From contig NC_092572.1 in the NCBI RefSeq assembly GCF_037975245.1, forward strand, positions 30,911,989-30,975,988: a stretch of 64,000 bases of DNA. Direction: 5' to 3'. Shown piece after piece: positions 39,111-51,362 of this stretch (positions within the stretch are counted from its first letter, which is position 1; each line of letters begins with the position of its first letter). The stretch is from Apostichopus japonicus. Taxonomy: Eukaryota > Echinodermata > Holothuroidea > Aspidochirotida > Stichopodidae. The position numbers were made by a program, and so were the translations under genes. The notes beneath the pieces were generated by a model, which was not told where the DNA came from, did not search any database, and was given only the letters and a program-made list of their open reading frames with translations.

Positions 39111-40089
39111 CACTTTCGATTTATCGGTACCGCACACTCGATTTATCGGTACCGCACTTTCCATTTATCGGTACCGCACACTCGATTTATCGGTATCGCA
39201 CATTCGATTAATCGTTATCGCACGTTCGATTTATCGGTATCGCACATTCGATTTATCGGTAGCCCACCGCACAATCGATTTATCGGTACCGCATATTCGA
39301 TTTATCGGTATCGGACAATCACGGTACCGCACTTTCGATTTATCGGTCCGGCACAATCGATTTATCGGTACCGCACTTTCGATTTATCGGTCCCGCACAA
39401 TCGATTTATCGGTACCGCACTTTCGATTTATCGGTACCGCACCATCGATTTATCGGTACCGCACAATCGATTTATCGGTACCGCTCATTCGAATTATCGA
39501 TACCGCACACTCTATTTATCGGTATCGCGAATAGATTAATCAGTATCGCACATTCGATTTATCGTTACCGCACAATCGATTTATCGGTACCGCACATTCG
39601 ATTTATCGGTATCGCACATTCGATTTATCGGTAGCCCACCGCACAATCGATTTATCGGTACCGCATGTTCGATTTATCGGTCCCGCACTTCGATTTATCG
39701 GTTTCGCATAATCGAATTATCGGTACCGCACATTCGATTTATTGGTACCGCACGATCGATTTATCGGTACCGCACATTCGATTTATCGGTATCGTAAATT
39801 CTATGTATCGGTATCGCACATTCTATCATCGGTATCGCACAATCACGATACCGCACATTCTATTAATCGGTCTCGCACATTCGATTTATCGAAACCGCAC
39901 GATCGATTTACTGGTATCGCACATTCGATTTATCGGTACTACAATTTCGATTGATCGGTTTCGTAAATTTGATTTATCGGTTTCGTAAATTTGATTCATC
40001 AGTATCGCACATTCGATTTATCGGTACCGCACAATCGATTTATCAGTACCGCACATTCGATTAACCGGTATCGCACGTTTGATTTATCG

Positions 40090-42500
40090 GTAACGCACGT
40101 TCGAATTATCGGTATCGCACGTTCGATTTGTCGGTCCCGCACAATCGATTTATCGCTACCGCATTGATTTATCAGTATCTTAAATTCGATTTATCGGTAT
40201 TGAACTTTCGACGCACATTCGATTTATCGGTACCGCACATTCGATTTATCGGTACCGCACATTCGATTTATCGGTATCGCACATTCGATTTATCGGTATC
40301 GCACATTCGATTTATTGGTACCGCACATTCGATTTATCGGTACAGCACATTCGATTTATCGGTATCGTACATTTGATTTATCGGTACCGCACAATCGATG
40401 TATCGGTACCGCACAATCGATTTATCGATACCGATTAATCGATTTATTAGTACCGCACATTCTATTAATCGGTATCGCACGTTCGATTTATCGGAACCCG
40501 CACTTTCGATTGATCGGTAAAGCTCATTAGATTTATCGGTATCGCACATTCGATTTATCGGTATCGCACATTCGAATTATCGGTACCCGCACTTTCGATT
40601 GATCGGTATCGCACGTTCGATTTATCGGTATCGCACTTTCGAGTGATCGGTACCGCATAATCGATTTATCGGTACAGCACAGTCGATTTATCAGTACCGC
40701 ACATTCGATTAATCGGTTTCGTAAATTCGAATTATCGACATATTGGTATCGGACGTTCGATTTTTCGGTACCGCACATTCGATTTATCGGTATCGCACAT
40801 TCGATTAATCGGTATCGTCAATTGGATTTATCGGTATCGTAAATTTAATTTATCGGTATCGCACTTTCGATTGATCGGTACCGCACTTTCGATTGATCGG
40901 TATCGCACATTCGATTGATCGGTACCGCACATTCGATTAACCGGTATCGCACGTTTGATTTGTCGGTATCGCACGTTCGATTTATCGGTATCGCACATTC
41001 GATTTATCGGTACCGCACATTCGATTTATCGGTATCGCAATTCGATTAATCGGTATCGCACATTCCATTTATCGGTACCGCACATTCGATTTATCGGTAC
41101 CGCACAATCGATTTATCGGTACCGAATATTCGATTTATCGGTATCGCACATTCTATTCATAGGTATTTTAAATTCGATTTATCGGTACAGCACTTTCGAT
41201 TGATCGGTACCGCACATTCGATTTATCGGTATCGCACATTCGAATTATTGGAACCGCTCATTCGACTTATCGGTACCGCACATTCGCTTAACCGGTATCG
41301 CACGTTCTATTTGTCGGTATCGCACATTCGATTTATCGGTATCGCACTTTCGATTTATAGGAACCGCACATTCGATTTATCGGTACCGCACATTCGATTT
41401 ATCGGTATCGCACATTCGATTTATCGGTATTGCAATTCGATAAATCGGTATCACACATTCGATTTATCGGTACCGCCTTTCGATTAATCGGTCCCTCACA
41501 ATCGATTTAGCGGTACCGCACATTCCATTTATCGGTATCGCACATTCTATTCATAGGTATCGTAATTTCGATTTATCGGTACCGCATAATCGATTTATCG
41601 GTACAGCACAATCGATTTATCAGTACCGCACATTCGATTAACCGGTATCGCACGTTCGATTTGTCGGTCCCGCACAATCGATTTATCGCTACCGCATTGA
41701 TTTATCAGTATATTAAATTCGATTTATCGGTATTGAACTTTCGATTTATCGTTATCGCACATTCGATTTATCGGTACCGCACATTCGATTTATCGGTATC
41801 GCACATTCGATTTATCGGTATCGCACATTCGATTTATTGGTACCGCACATTCGATTTATCGGTACAGCACATTCGATTTATCGGTATCGTACATTTGATT
41901 TATCGGTACCGCACAATCGATGTATCGGTACCGCACAATCGATTTATCGATACCGATTAATCGATTTATTAGTACCGCACATTCGATTAATCGGTATCGC
42001 ACGTTCGATTTATCGGAACCCGCACTTTCGATTGATCGGTAAAGCTCATTAGATTTATCGGTATCGCACATTCGATTTATCGGTATCGCACATTCGAATT
42101 ATCGGTACCCGCACTTTCGATTGATCGGTATCGCACGTTCGATTTATCGGTATCGCACTTTCGATTTATCGGTACCGCATAATCGATTTATCGGTACAGC
42201 ACAATCGATTTATCAGTTCCGCACATTCGATTAATCGGTTTCGTAAATTCGAATTATCGACATATTGGTATCGGACGTTCGATTTTTCGGTACCGCACAT
42301 TCGATTTATCGGTATCGCACATTCGATTAATCGGTATCGTCAATTGGATTTATCGGTATCGTAAATTTAATTTATCGGTATCGCACTTTCGATTGATCGG
42401 TACCGCACTTTCGATTGATCGGTATCGCACATTCGATTTATCGGTACCGCACATTCGATTAACCGGTATCGCACGTTTGATTTGTCGGTATCGCACGTTT
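40090..42500 (+). repeat. Higher-order repeat of about 1.5 kb, two copies
   Basis: A series starting with CGATTTGTCGGTCCCGC and CGCTACCGCATTGATTTATC at about 40125 recurs from about 41658 (offset 1,533 bp), and later markers at 40315 recur at 41837 (offset 1,522 bp), so an 11-bp (half-monomer) difference separates them. Unusual markers such as AATTATCGACATATTGG near 40730 and 42250 are shared. Confidence 0.85.
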
Positions 42501-45010
42501 GATTTATCGGTACCGCACATTTGATTTATCGGTACCGCACATTCGATTTATCGGTATCGCAATTCGATTAATCGGCATCGCACATTCGATTTATCGGTAC
42601 CGCACATTCGATTTATCGGTACCGCACAATCGAGTTATCGGTACCGAATATTCGATTTATCGGTATCGCACATTCTATTCATAGGTATTTTAAATTCGAT
42701 TTATCAGTACAGCACTTTCGATTGATCGGTACCGCATAATCTATTTATCGTTACAGTACAATCGATTTATCAGTACCGCACGTTCGATTGATCGGTACCG
42801 CACTTTCGATTGATCGGTATCGCACGTTCGAATTATCGGTATCGCACGTTCGATTTATTGGTCCCGCACAATCGTTTTATCGCTACAGCACTTTCGGTTG
42901 ATCGGTATCGCATAATCTTATCGGTACAGCACAATCGATTTATCAGTACCGCACATTCGATTAACCGGTATCGCTCGTTTGATTTATCGGTATCGCACGT
43001 TCGATTTATCGGTACCGCACATTCGATTTATCGGTACCGCACATTCGATTTATCGGTATCGCAATTCGATTAATCGGTATCGCACATTCGATTTATCGGT
43101 ACCGCACAATCGATTTATCGGTACCGAATATTCGATTTATCGGTATCGCACATTCTATTCATAGGTATTTTAAATTCGATTTATCAGTACAGCACTTTCG
43201 ATTGATCGGTACCGCATAATCTATTTATCGTTACAGTACAATCGATTTATCAGTACCGCACGTTCGATTGATCGGTACCGCACTTTCGATTGATCGGTAT
43301 CGCACGTTCGAATTATCGGTATCGCACGTTCGATTTATTGGTCCCGCACAATCGTTTTATCGCTACAGCACTTTCGGTTGATCGGTACCGCATAATCTTA
43401 TCGGTACAGCACAATCGATTTATCAGTACCGCACATTCGATTAACCGGTATCGCTCGTTTGATTTATCGGTATCGCACGTTCGATTTATCGGTACCGCAC
43501 ATTCGATTTATCGGTACCGCACATTCGATTTATCGGTATCGCAATTCGATTAATCGGTATCGCACATTCGATTTATCGGTACCGCACAATCGATTTATCG
43601 GTACCGAATATTCGATTTATCGGTATCGCACATTCTATTCATAGGTATTTTAAATTCGATTTATCAGTACAGCACTTTCGATTGATCGGTACCGCATAAT
43701 CTATTTATCGTTACAGTACAATCGATTTATCAGTACCGCACGTTCGATTGATCGGTACCGCACTTTCGATTGATCGGTATCGCACGTTCGAATTATCGGT
43801 ATCGCACGTTCGATTTATTGGTCCCGCACAATCGTTTTATCGCTACAGCACTTTCGGTTGATCGGTACCGCATAATCTATTTATCGGTACAGCACAATCG
43901 ATTTATCAGTACCGCACATTCGATTAACCGGTATCGCTCGTTTGATTTATCGGTAACGCACGTTCGAATTATCGGTATCGGTACTTTCGATTGATCGGTA
44001 TCGCACATTCGATTTATCGGTACCGCACATTCGATTAACCGGTATCGCACGTTTGATTTGTCGGTATCGCACGTTCGATTTATCGGTACCGCACATTCGA
44101 TTTATCGGTACCGCACATTCGATTTATCGGTATCGCAATTCGATTAATCGGTATCGCACATTCGATTTATCGGTACCGCACAATCGATTTATCGGTACCG
44201 AATATTCGATTTATCGGTATCGCACATTCTATTCATAGGTATTTTAAATTCGATTTATCAGTACAGCACTTTCGATTGATCGGTACCGCATAATCTATTT
44301 ATCGTTACAGTACAATCGATTTATCAGTACCGCACGTTCGATTGATCGGTACCGCACTTTCGATTGATCGGTATCGCACGTTCGAATTATCGGTATCGCA
44401 CGTTCGATTTATTGGTCCCGCACAATCGTTTTATCGCTACAGCACTTTCGGTTGATCGGTACCGCATAATCTATTTATCGGTACAGCACAATCGATTTAT
44501 CAGTACCGCACATTCGATTAACCGGTATCGCTCGTTTGATTTATCGGTACCGCACAATCGATTTATCGGTACCGAATATTCGATTTATCGGTATCGCACA
44601 TTCTATTCATAGGTATTTTAAATTCGATTTATCAGTACAGCACTTTCGATTGATCGGTACCGCATAATCTATTTATCGTTACAGTACAATCGATTTATCA
44701 GTACCGCACGTTCGATTGATCGGTACCGCACTTTCGATTGATCGGTATCGCACGTTCGAATTATCGGTATCGCACGTTCGATTTATTGGTCCCGCACAAT
44801 CGATTTATCGCTACAGCACTTTCGGTTGATCGGTACCGCATAATCTATTTATCGGTACAGCACAATCGATTTATCAGTACCGCACATTCGATTAACCGGT
44901 ATCGCACGTTTGATTTATCGGTAACGCACGTTCGAATTATCGGTATCGGTACTTTCGATTGATCGGTATCGCACATTCGATTTATCGGTACCGCACATTC
45001 GATTAACCGG
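42420..45010 (+). repeat. 480-bp higher-order repeat, about five copies with size variants
   Basis: Markers at 42499, 42979 and 43459 are spaced by exactly 480 bp; the next copies are spaced 594 and 374 bp because blocks of monomers were added or lost. A second marker set (42810, 43290, 43770, 44364, 44738) shows the same spacings. Copies look almost identical by eye, including the odd monomers CAATTCGATTAATCGG, CATAATCTTATCGG and GGTATTTTAAATTCG. This is the most homogeneous part of the window. Confidence 0.92.
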
Positions 45011-46402
45011 TATCGCACGTTTGATTTGTCGGTATCGCACGTTCGATTTATCGGTACCGCACATTCGATTTATCGGTACCGCACATTCGATTTATCGGTA
45101 TCGCACGTTTGATTTATCGGTAACGCACGTTCGAATTATCGGTATCGCACGTTCGATTTATCGGTACCGCACAATCGATTTATCGCTACCGCATTGATTT
45201 ATCGGTATTGCACATTCGATTTATCGGTATCGCACATTCGATTAATCTGTATCGCACGTTCGATTGATCGGTACCGCACTTTCGATTGATCAGTATCGCA
45301 CGTTCGATTTATCGCTATCGCACTTTCGATTGACCGGTACCGCATAATCGATTTATCGGAACCGCACATTCGATTTATCGGTATTGCAATTCGATAAATC
45401 GGTATCACACATTCGATTTATCGGTACCGCCTTTCGATTAATCGGTCCCGCACAATCGATTTAGCGGTACCACACATTCCATTTATCGGTATCGCACATT
45501 CTATTCATAGGTATCGTTATTTCGATTAATCGGTACCGCATAATCGATTTATCGGTACAGCACAATCGATTTATCAGTATCGCACATTCGATTAACCGGT
45601 ATGGCACGTTTGATTGATCGGTATCGCACATTCGATTTATCGGTACCGCACATTCGATTAACCGCTATCGCACGTTTGATTTGTCGGTATCGCACGTTCG
45701 ATTTATCGGTACCGCACATTCGATTTATCGGTACCGCACATTCGATTTATCGGTATCGCAATTCGATTAATCGGTATCGCACATTCGATTTATCGGTACC
45801 GCACTTTCTATTGATCGGTACCGCACATTCGATTAATCGGTATCGTAAATTCTATTAATCGTTACCGCACAATCGATTTATTAGTACCGCTCATTCGATT
45901 AATCGGTATCGCATGTTCGATTTATCGGTACCGCACTTTCTATTTATCGGTACCGCACATTCGATTAATCGGTATCGTAAATTCGATTAATCGTTATCGC
46001 ACATTCGATTTATCGGTATCGCACATTCGATTTATCGGTACCGCAGATTCTATTAATCGGTATCGTAATTCGATTTATCGGTACCGCATTTTCTATTGAT
46101 TGGTACCGCACAATCGATTAATCGGTCTCGCACATTCGATTTATTGGTACCGCACAATCGATTTATTGGTACCGCATATTCGATAAATCGGTACCGCACA
46201 ATCGAATTATCGGTACCGCATGTTCGATTTATCGGTATCGTAAATTCATTTTATCGGTATCGCGCATTCTATTTATCGGTCCCGCACAATCGATTTATCG
46301 GTACCGCATTTGATTTATCGGTACCGTAAATTCTATTTATCGGTATTGCACTTTCGATGTATCGTTATCGCACATTCGATTTTTCGGTACCGCACATTCG
46401 AT

Positions 46403-48290
46403 GACGGTCCGTTGTAGATCCACCTTTTTGAGTTGTGTTGTAATTGCAGGTCAAGGGTCATTTCAGTCAGCAGAGGTCAACAAGTGAAAGTCTTTTAAGT
46501 AATAACTGATATCGTAAGTTATCCATGTCTACCATACGCTATATGTAGCACCAATTTTAAGTGCAATAAATCCCGAAGTAAAGGTGATATGTTGTCTTTA
46601 AATCCATCATCAACTCTACAAGATATTTTCGATGTTCATTCTTATGTGTATAAACCTCGTATGCATTACAACCGTAATGGTTCAGTACAAGAACGGTTAT
46701 CGTTTTTGCTTTTTGTTGGTTTGTTGGACAGATATTTGATCTAAGAATGGAGATGAAATTCCCTCAATATTTAGGATAGCTCCGAAGGTAAATGTTGGAT
46801 GAACGTCAATGCTTGAGATGTAATTTCACAAGAACCTAAATTGGAAAATCCAACCTCCTGCAGATCGTGTTTGAATAAAATATGACTTAAGGAAATACAA
46901 ACTCGGTTTTACTTTTTTGTTACGTACTAAAGATTTATTGTATAATACAGTATTTGCCCCCCCCCCCCTTACAAACAATATGCAATAGACATATAACAAT
47001 AATTAGTCTCATTTTGAGCAACAAGGACGGTTATGGGGGGGGGGGGGGGGGTTGGTGGTGACTGTATCAATCAATTATAGAAGAACCCAAGGTGGAAAAG
47101 ATAGGGGTGTGGTCAATGTTTGACCGTCTTCTTACTTCAACGTCCGTCATCCCCTTCATAGCTCTCATCATGCCATCCATACTGGTCCCCTCCCCTCAGT
47201 ATCATCGTCCCCTTCAAATACAGGTTATCGTGACTATAGGTATAGGCAGGAAGTTGTTATGGAAAGCTGCCCAACAAAACCCCAAAAGGGTTATATAATG
47301 GAGGTGTGTAGGCAAGGCTATCTGAACACATCATGTTTCGTTAAACACCATATGAGAACGCTGAACTGACCTCACTAGAATACGTCACACAATTTGATTA
47401 ACGGGATAATGTACTACAAATTTGAAATATTCATTTTAATACAAACAAAATGAGAATATGAATAGATCCATTCCCATTCCTCTTTCTTGTATGTTGTTAC
47501 CTATTGGAATCAAAAGGGCTTACACGTAACCATATAAAGAAACCCACTGAAGCTTTCAATAATTTTGCATATCATAAACGCCCCTCCATAATCTTAAACA
47601 GTTTTGAACGTATATGATCCGGGGGATAAAGGAATTAAAAGGATTTGTTCATGTTTATGAGAACTACATACTTTAGGGAGTTACCAGTGTTTGACCGTAA
47701 TGTGGTTACCACGAGGTCACTGCTTTGAAACTCATTCTAGCCCAAATTTGAAAATCATACTCTTTAATTTCTGTTCAAGTTTTAATACGTTTACATCATG
47801 TCACACCTATATATCTTTTAAGTGGATGTCAATTTGAACTGTCAAATGTCGCATTCAGATTGTCACAGAATTGACGTAGTGACACAGGAAATCCTTAAAA
47901 CCCAATAATGTGGACTAGAATGTTGACGAGGACAAGAGCCTTACCACGAAGAACATTATTTTCGCAGGCGCCCAACAAGCTATCTGATCAGTCCCCCCCC
48001 CTCCCCCAACTCCCTTACTTTGATATGGATTTCCAAATTACCGACCCGAATAAACTATCGCAAAACGTAATTTAATACTATTGTGGATTGAAGATTTCCC
48101 AATAGGATAACATTTAAATATAAATAATTAATTTTATACAAGTTTACACAATTTGAAGTTGTAACATTAAAATAACTCTATTAATACTTTTTAAGGTATT
48201 TGGTTTTCTTAACAGCAGCTATGTACAGAATGTACAATAATCTATATACAAATAGCAGTTTTAATAAATATACTTCTTTCATTATATGGA
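46403..48290. other. Intergenic sequence, no gene recognised
   Basis: Starts where the satellite ends. AT-rich, with short open frames that show no family motif. Contains a 12-C run (46957-46968) and a 17-G run (47035-47051) about 70 bp apart, and another C-rich run at about 47992-48007. Confidence 0.6.
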
Positions 48291-48294
48291 AATC

Positions 48295-48860
48295 TCTCTT
48301 GATGCTATCAATCGCGAATCTGTTTTCCTGCAATCAAAACGCGAATCGATGTTGATGATATCAAACTCGATTATATGTTGATGATATCAAACTCCATTCT
48401 ATGTTGATGATATCAAACTCCATTCTATGTTGATACTTTCATATCCTCATCTATGTTAATGTGATCAAACTCCAATATATATTGATGTTATAATTTTCTA
48501 TCTAATGTATACGCGAGTCCCTGTTCATGCTATCATACGCGGATCTATGTTGATGCTATCAACCGTAAACTTATTTGATGTTATCAAACGTAAACCTCCA
48601 TTGTATCATACAAGAACATATGATGCTACTGAACACGTATCTCTGTTAATATGTAACACATCGTAACACTAATCTGTACCGATCCTATTGCACCAGGCGA
48701 ATCTCTATTGTTCGTACATTAAACTCGAAGCTTTGTTGATCCTATCGTTATTCGTTGATCCAATATTACGCTATTTTTTGTTAATCATATAGAGACGCGA
48801 ATTTCCATTGATCTTAATGTACACACATTTATGTTGAACCTTTTGCAATATTTCGTTGAA
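48295..48860 (+). repeat. Degenerate minisatellite, period about 26 bp
   Basis: Repeats of a unit like TGTTGATGATATCAAACTCC. The clearest are near 48350-48425, three units in a row 26 bp apart; divergent copies (GATGCTATCAATCGCGAATC, GTGATCAAACTCC, GATGTTATCAAACG) continue to about 48860. The gradual decay outward from a homogeneous core is typical of an old tandem array. Confidence 0.75.
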
Positions 48861-49384
48861 AACCAACTGTCAACTATGTCCAGGTTCCACGGTTTCTGTT
48901 ATATGAGTTAATGCATGTTGATTTCATTCCTATCTGGCAACGAGTAAACTGCTCAAGTTGCTCACATAGCGTGCCAGTAAATATTTACTGAAAAAACAAA
49001 TTTTAAGATACGAATTTTCAAACCAAATTTAAACACTTGGCTTGACCGTACTCAACGCTTCATATACACTAGGAATAGTACAACACTATATTTTTTATTG
49101 AAATTGTTTACCAACTGTACAATAGTCCATGTACTAAATATTTGGTTAGTACCATTATTTGATAGGAGTCACGTAAGTTGATCCGTTCAAAACGAAAAAA
49201 AGGGAAAGGATCTGTAACAAACACTACTGCTTGCACGGCAGAAGACGTATTAGAAACATACGCATTTGTTTATGTATTCTGATATGAAGTTCTCATTAGA
49301 CTATTATAATAAATATTATATGCCAACCTAACGCATTACGAATAGAACCCCTATTGCAAATACTACCCGTGACGATTATTGTAA
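48861..49384. other. Intergenic sequence, nothing recognised
   Basis: AT-rich sequence without a supported open frame, repeat or mobile-element end. Confidence 0.55.
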
Positions 49385-49389
49385 ATGTA

Positions 49390-49753
49390 AGTGGGCCTGA
49401 CGTTTCGATCTTAGCAGGCTCTGCTCCACCCCCCCCCCCTTTTAACCGTCTTCTCGTAGCTCTCTTCCAATTTTTCCTCAACATGTTTTCTGTCTTTGTC
49501 CTTCTCTTTTTTAGAGATACTTTGTCCCTCTACAGTTTGTCTCCTATATATACCTCTCCTCTTCCACCGGCCTGTTAGTTTCTTTCTTCTCTCCATCCAT
49601 TGTCTACTAATCCTCTTAAATCTGTCTTTTTGTGTTCACCCTGCTTATTAACCTGCCTGTATTATGTGCGTGTATTTGCCCATTCTGTTACCGTTACTTG
49701 TCATTCAGCCTCTGAAGAAGATCTTGCTAGGATCGAAACGTCAGGCCCACTTA
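49390..49753 (+). mobile_element. Inverted-repeat element with hammerhead-like ends
   Basis: The arms read AAGTGGGCCTGACGTTTCGATC at about 49390 and its inverse GATCGAAACGTCAGGCCCACTT ending at about 49753, both extending into TTAGCA/TGCTAGG. The right arm contains CTGAAGA, a possible GATC…GATC stem and GAAAC, which resembles the conserved core of a hammerhead ribozyme (usual core CTGATGA…GAAA). The ~300 bp between the arms is pyrimidine-rich on the plus strand with no gene. It could be a small non-autonomous DNA element or a pair of Penelope-type terminal sequences. No convincing target duplication is seen. Confidence 0.6.
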
Positions 49754-49757
49754 ATTG

Positions 49758-50640
49758 TACGCATTTTCTCACACGGGCTCTTTAGTTGATAAGCAGTTTG
49801 ATAACAGTTTTGTATTATTTTACGTTACGAATTAATCAGGTCACACATCCGGAGTCTATGAATGCTAAGTTCCTCAATGCCGCCCTTATTTCGTTTCGGA
49901 AGACACATTTAATCCTAAAGTTTTGATTTCGTTTGGACATTTTGTTTGGACATCTTGCTCGGATATTTGAACTACTGTACAGAATCATCTTCGACTTATT
50001 TGTCAGATCACATGGAGATTACGATGTTTCCATGATAAATATTACAGCAAACGAGATTTAAGATTCACCGGGCCATATACTCTAGTCTTGTCGTAGACAT
50101 TAGAACTACACTTCTTGTGTCACCTTCCTTGTGATAAGAACATTCACTTGTATCTCATGACCATTTTCATCCGGCTCCTAAGATTCTGGAAATCTGGATA
50201 AATTGGACATGCGCATACTCTCCGTGGATAGAGCGGCAGTGTTACTAAACGGGCGTGATTCCCGGCTTATCGTCCGCCTGGTCCGGCTGTTAAGTGTTGC
50301 TCTGGAATAGCCTCTAGGGCGTTGTTTGGCTTGTAGGAAAGGACAGAGGGCGGCCTGAAACTCTCGGCGGAACTTAGCTGTTGGAAACAAAATGGTATAT
50401 TCGATATATGCTTCGAATTAATATGTTTCAGATCAAGACCGCATTCATCTGCATTTACAGGTTAAGGCCGTGAATACCAGATTTTGTACAACGTAAACGA
50501 AGTGCTTTCGATTTTCACTGGAATGCACCCTAATTCCAATTAAAGACATTGTCTAAAGATCTTCATACAATGGATTTTGCATAATTATTTTAGTGTAGAC
50601 TTCAACTGTATCATCATTTCACCAGATGGGACAGTTTTGT
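49758..50640. other. Intergenic sequence, no gene recognised
   Basis: No family motif in any short open frame. A segment at about 50170-50390 is somewhat richer in GC and CpG (for example GCGGCCTG, GGGCGTGATTCCCGG), but nothing identifies it. Confidence 0.5.
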
Positions 50641-50650
50641 TCTATACTGT

Positions 50651-50785
50651 ACTGTCTTGTCCCGCTTCAGAGCTCTCATACTATAACGGTATGAGCAGTA
50701 TGAATATCACGTGCCTATCAGATAAAGACTATGAACTGTTGTACAGTCAATACGAGTGCTCTGAAGCACGATACGAAAGGACAGT
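50651..50785. mobile_element. Fold-back element, copy 1
   Basis: Starts ACTGTCTTGTCCCGCTTCAG and ends with its imperfect inverse (CTGAAGCACGATACG then AAAGGACAGT). The arms continue inward as AGCTCTCATAC and GTACGAG-type sequence. About 135 bp, no coding capacity. Two relatives lie at 52096 and 55051. The sequence following it (GTATTATCATTAGGCAACTG) is shared with copy 3, so the family repeat is longer than the hairpin. Confidence 0.75.
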
Positions 50786-51166
50786 TTAGAGAGGTATTAT
50801 CATTAGGCAACTGTCACAACTGGTTGAATTATTATTCGACAGTCGTTTGTATTCAACTATTATGAATATCGAATTATTGCTGCATACTCTCACATAGCGT
50901 ATACGTTACATGAAAGACTAAATTGTTTGAGTATATTGGTTTACAATACACGGCGGAGGCTAGGACGCTACGTTTCTTACGGTGACGTAATGTACCAGCC
51001 ATGGTGAGTCATGAGACGTGACGTCGTACCGCGGCGTCACTTCAGTCTTATGTAACTCCATATTATTTGTATTCTGTTAACAAGTAATGTCATAAAAGCA
51101 TGGCTGCCACATTTATTATGTAACTAAGCGAACCACGAACTTTCGGGAATTGTTAAATTTGTGAAA

Positions 51167-51301
51167 GGTTATAATGTTCAACTCCAAAGTTCCCGCCTTT
51201 CTTAAAACAATTGAATAACTGATACTGATCGTTCGTAGCTTTTAGGATCGTACACATTGCAACTTTGTTCGTAGGGTATGCGGAATTAGCGGATATGTTC
51301 T
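51167..51301 (+). repeat. Duplicated segment, copy 1 (partner at 52226-52360)
   Basis: About 135 bp starting GGTTATAATGTTCAACTCC and ending GGATATGTTCT, matched with few differences at 52226-52360. In the second copy it follows directly after the fold-back element; here about 380 bp separate the two. Confidence 0.88.
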
Positions 51302-51302
51302 C

Positions 51303-51362
51303 ACTGAAATTTCAGTCTAATAGACTGAAATTTCAGTCTAATAGACTGAAATTTCAGTCTAA
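51303..51362. repeat. Three tandem copies of an 18-bp perfect palindrome
   Basis: AGACTGAAATTTCAGTCT repeats with a TAA spacer, period 21 bp. The first copy has lost its outer AG. Decayed single or half copies follow to about 51530 (CAGACTGAAATTC, TTTTCAGTCTG, TTTTTAGTCTAG, TTACACTGAAATT). Confidence 0.92.

Larger units (their letters stand above)
27393..46402 (+). repeat. 22-bp satellite array, block C (forward orientation)
   Basis: Continuation of the array interrupted by the transposon, in the same orientation as block B. The first partial monomer (TACCACACAATCG) completes the last monomer of block B. It contains several local higher-order repeats (listed separately). The array stops abruptly at about 46402, inside a monomer (CACATTCGATG then ACGGTCCGTTG). 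No gene is seen over 19 kb. Confidence 0.98.

Noticed and set aside
1-46402. CRISPR array
   Set aside because: The repeats are head-to-tail 22-mers without unique spacers, in eukaryotic DNA, with no cas genes.
50577-50789. 70-codon plus frame
   Set aside because: It covers the fold-back element; the same sequence elsewhere is not open in a conserved way.
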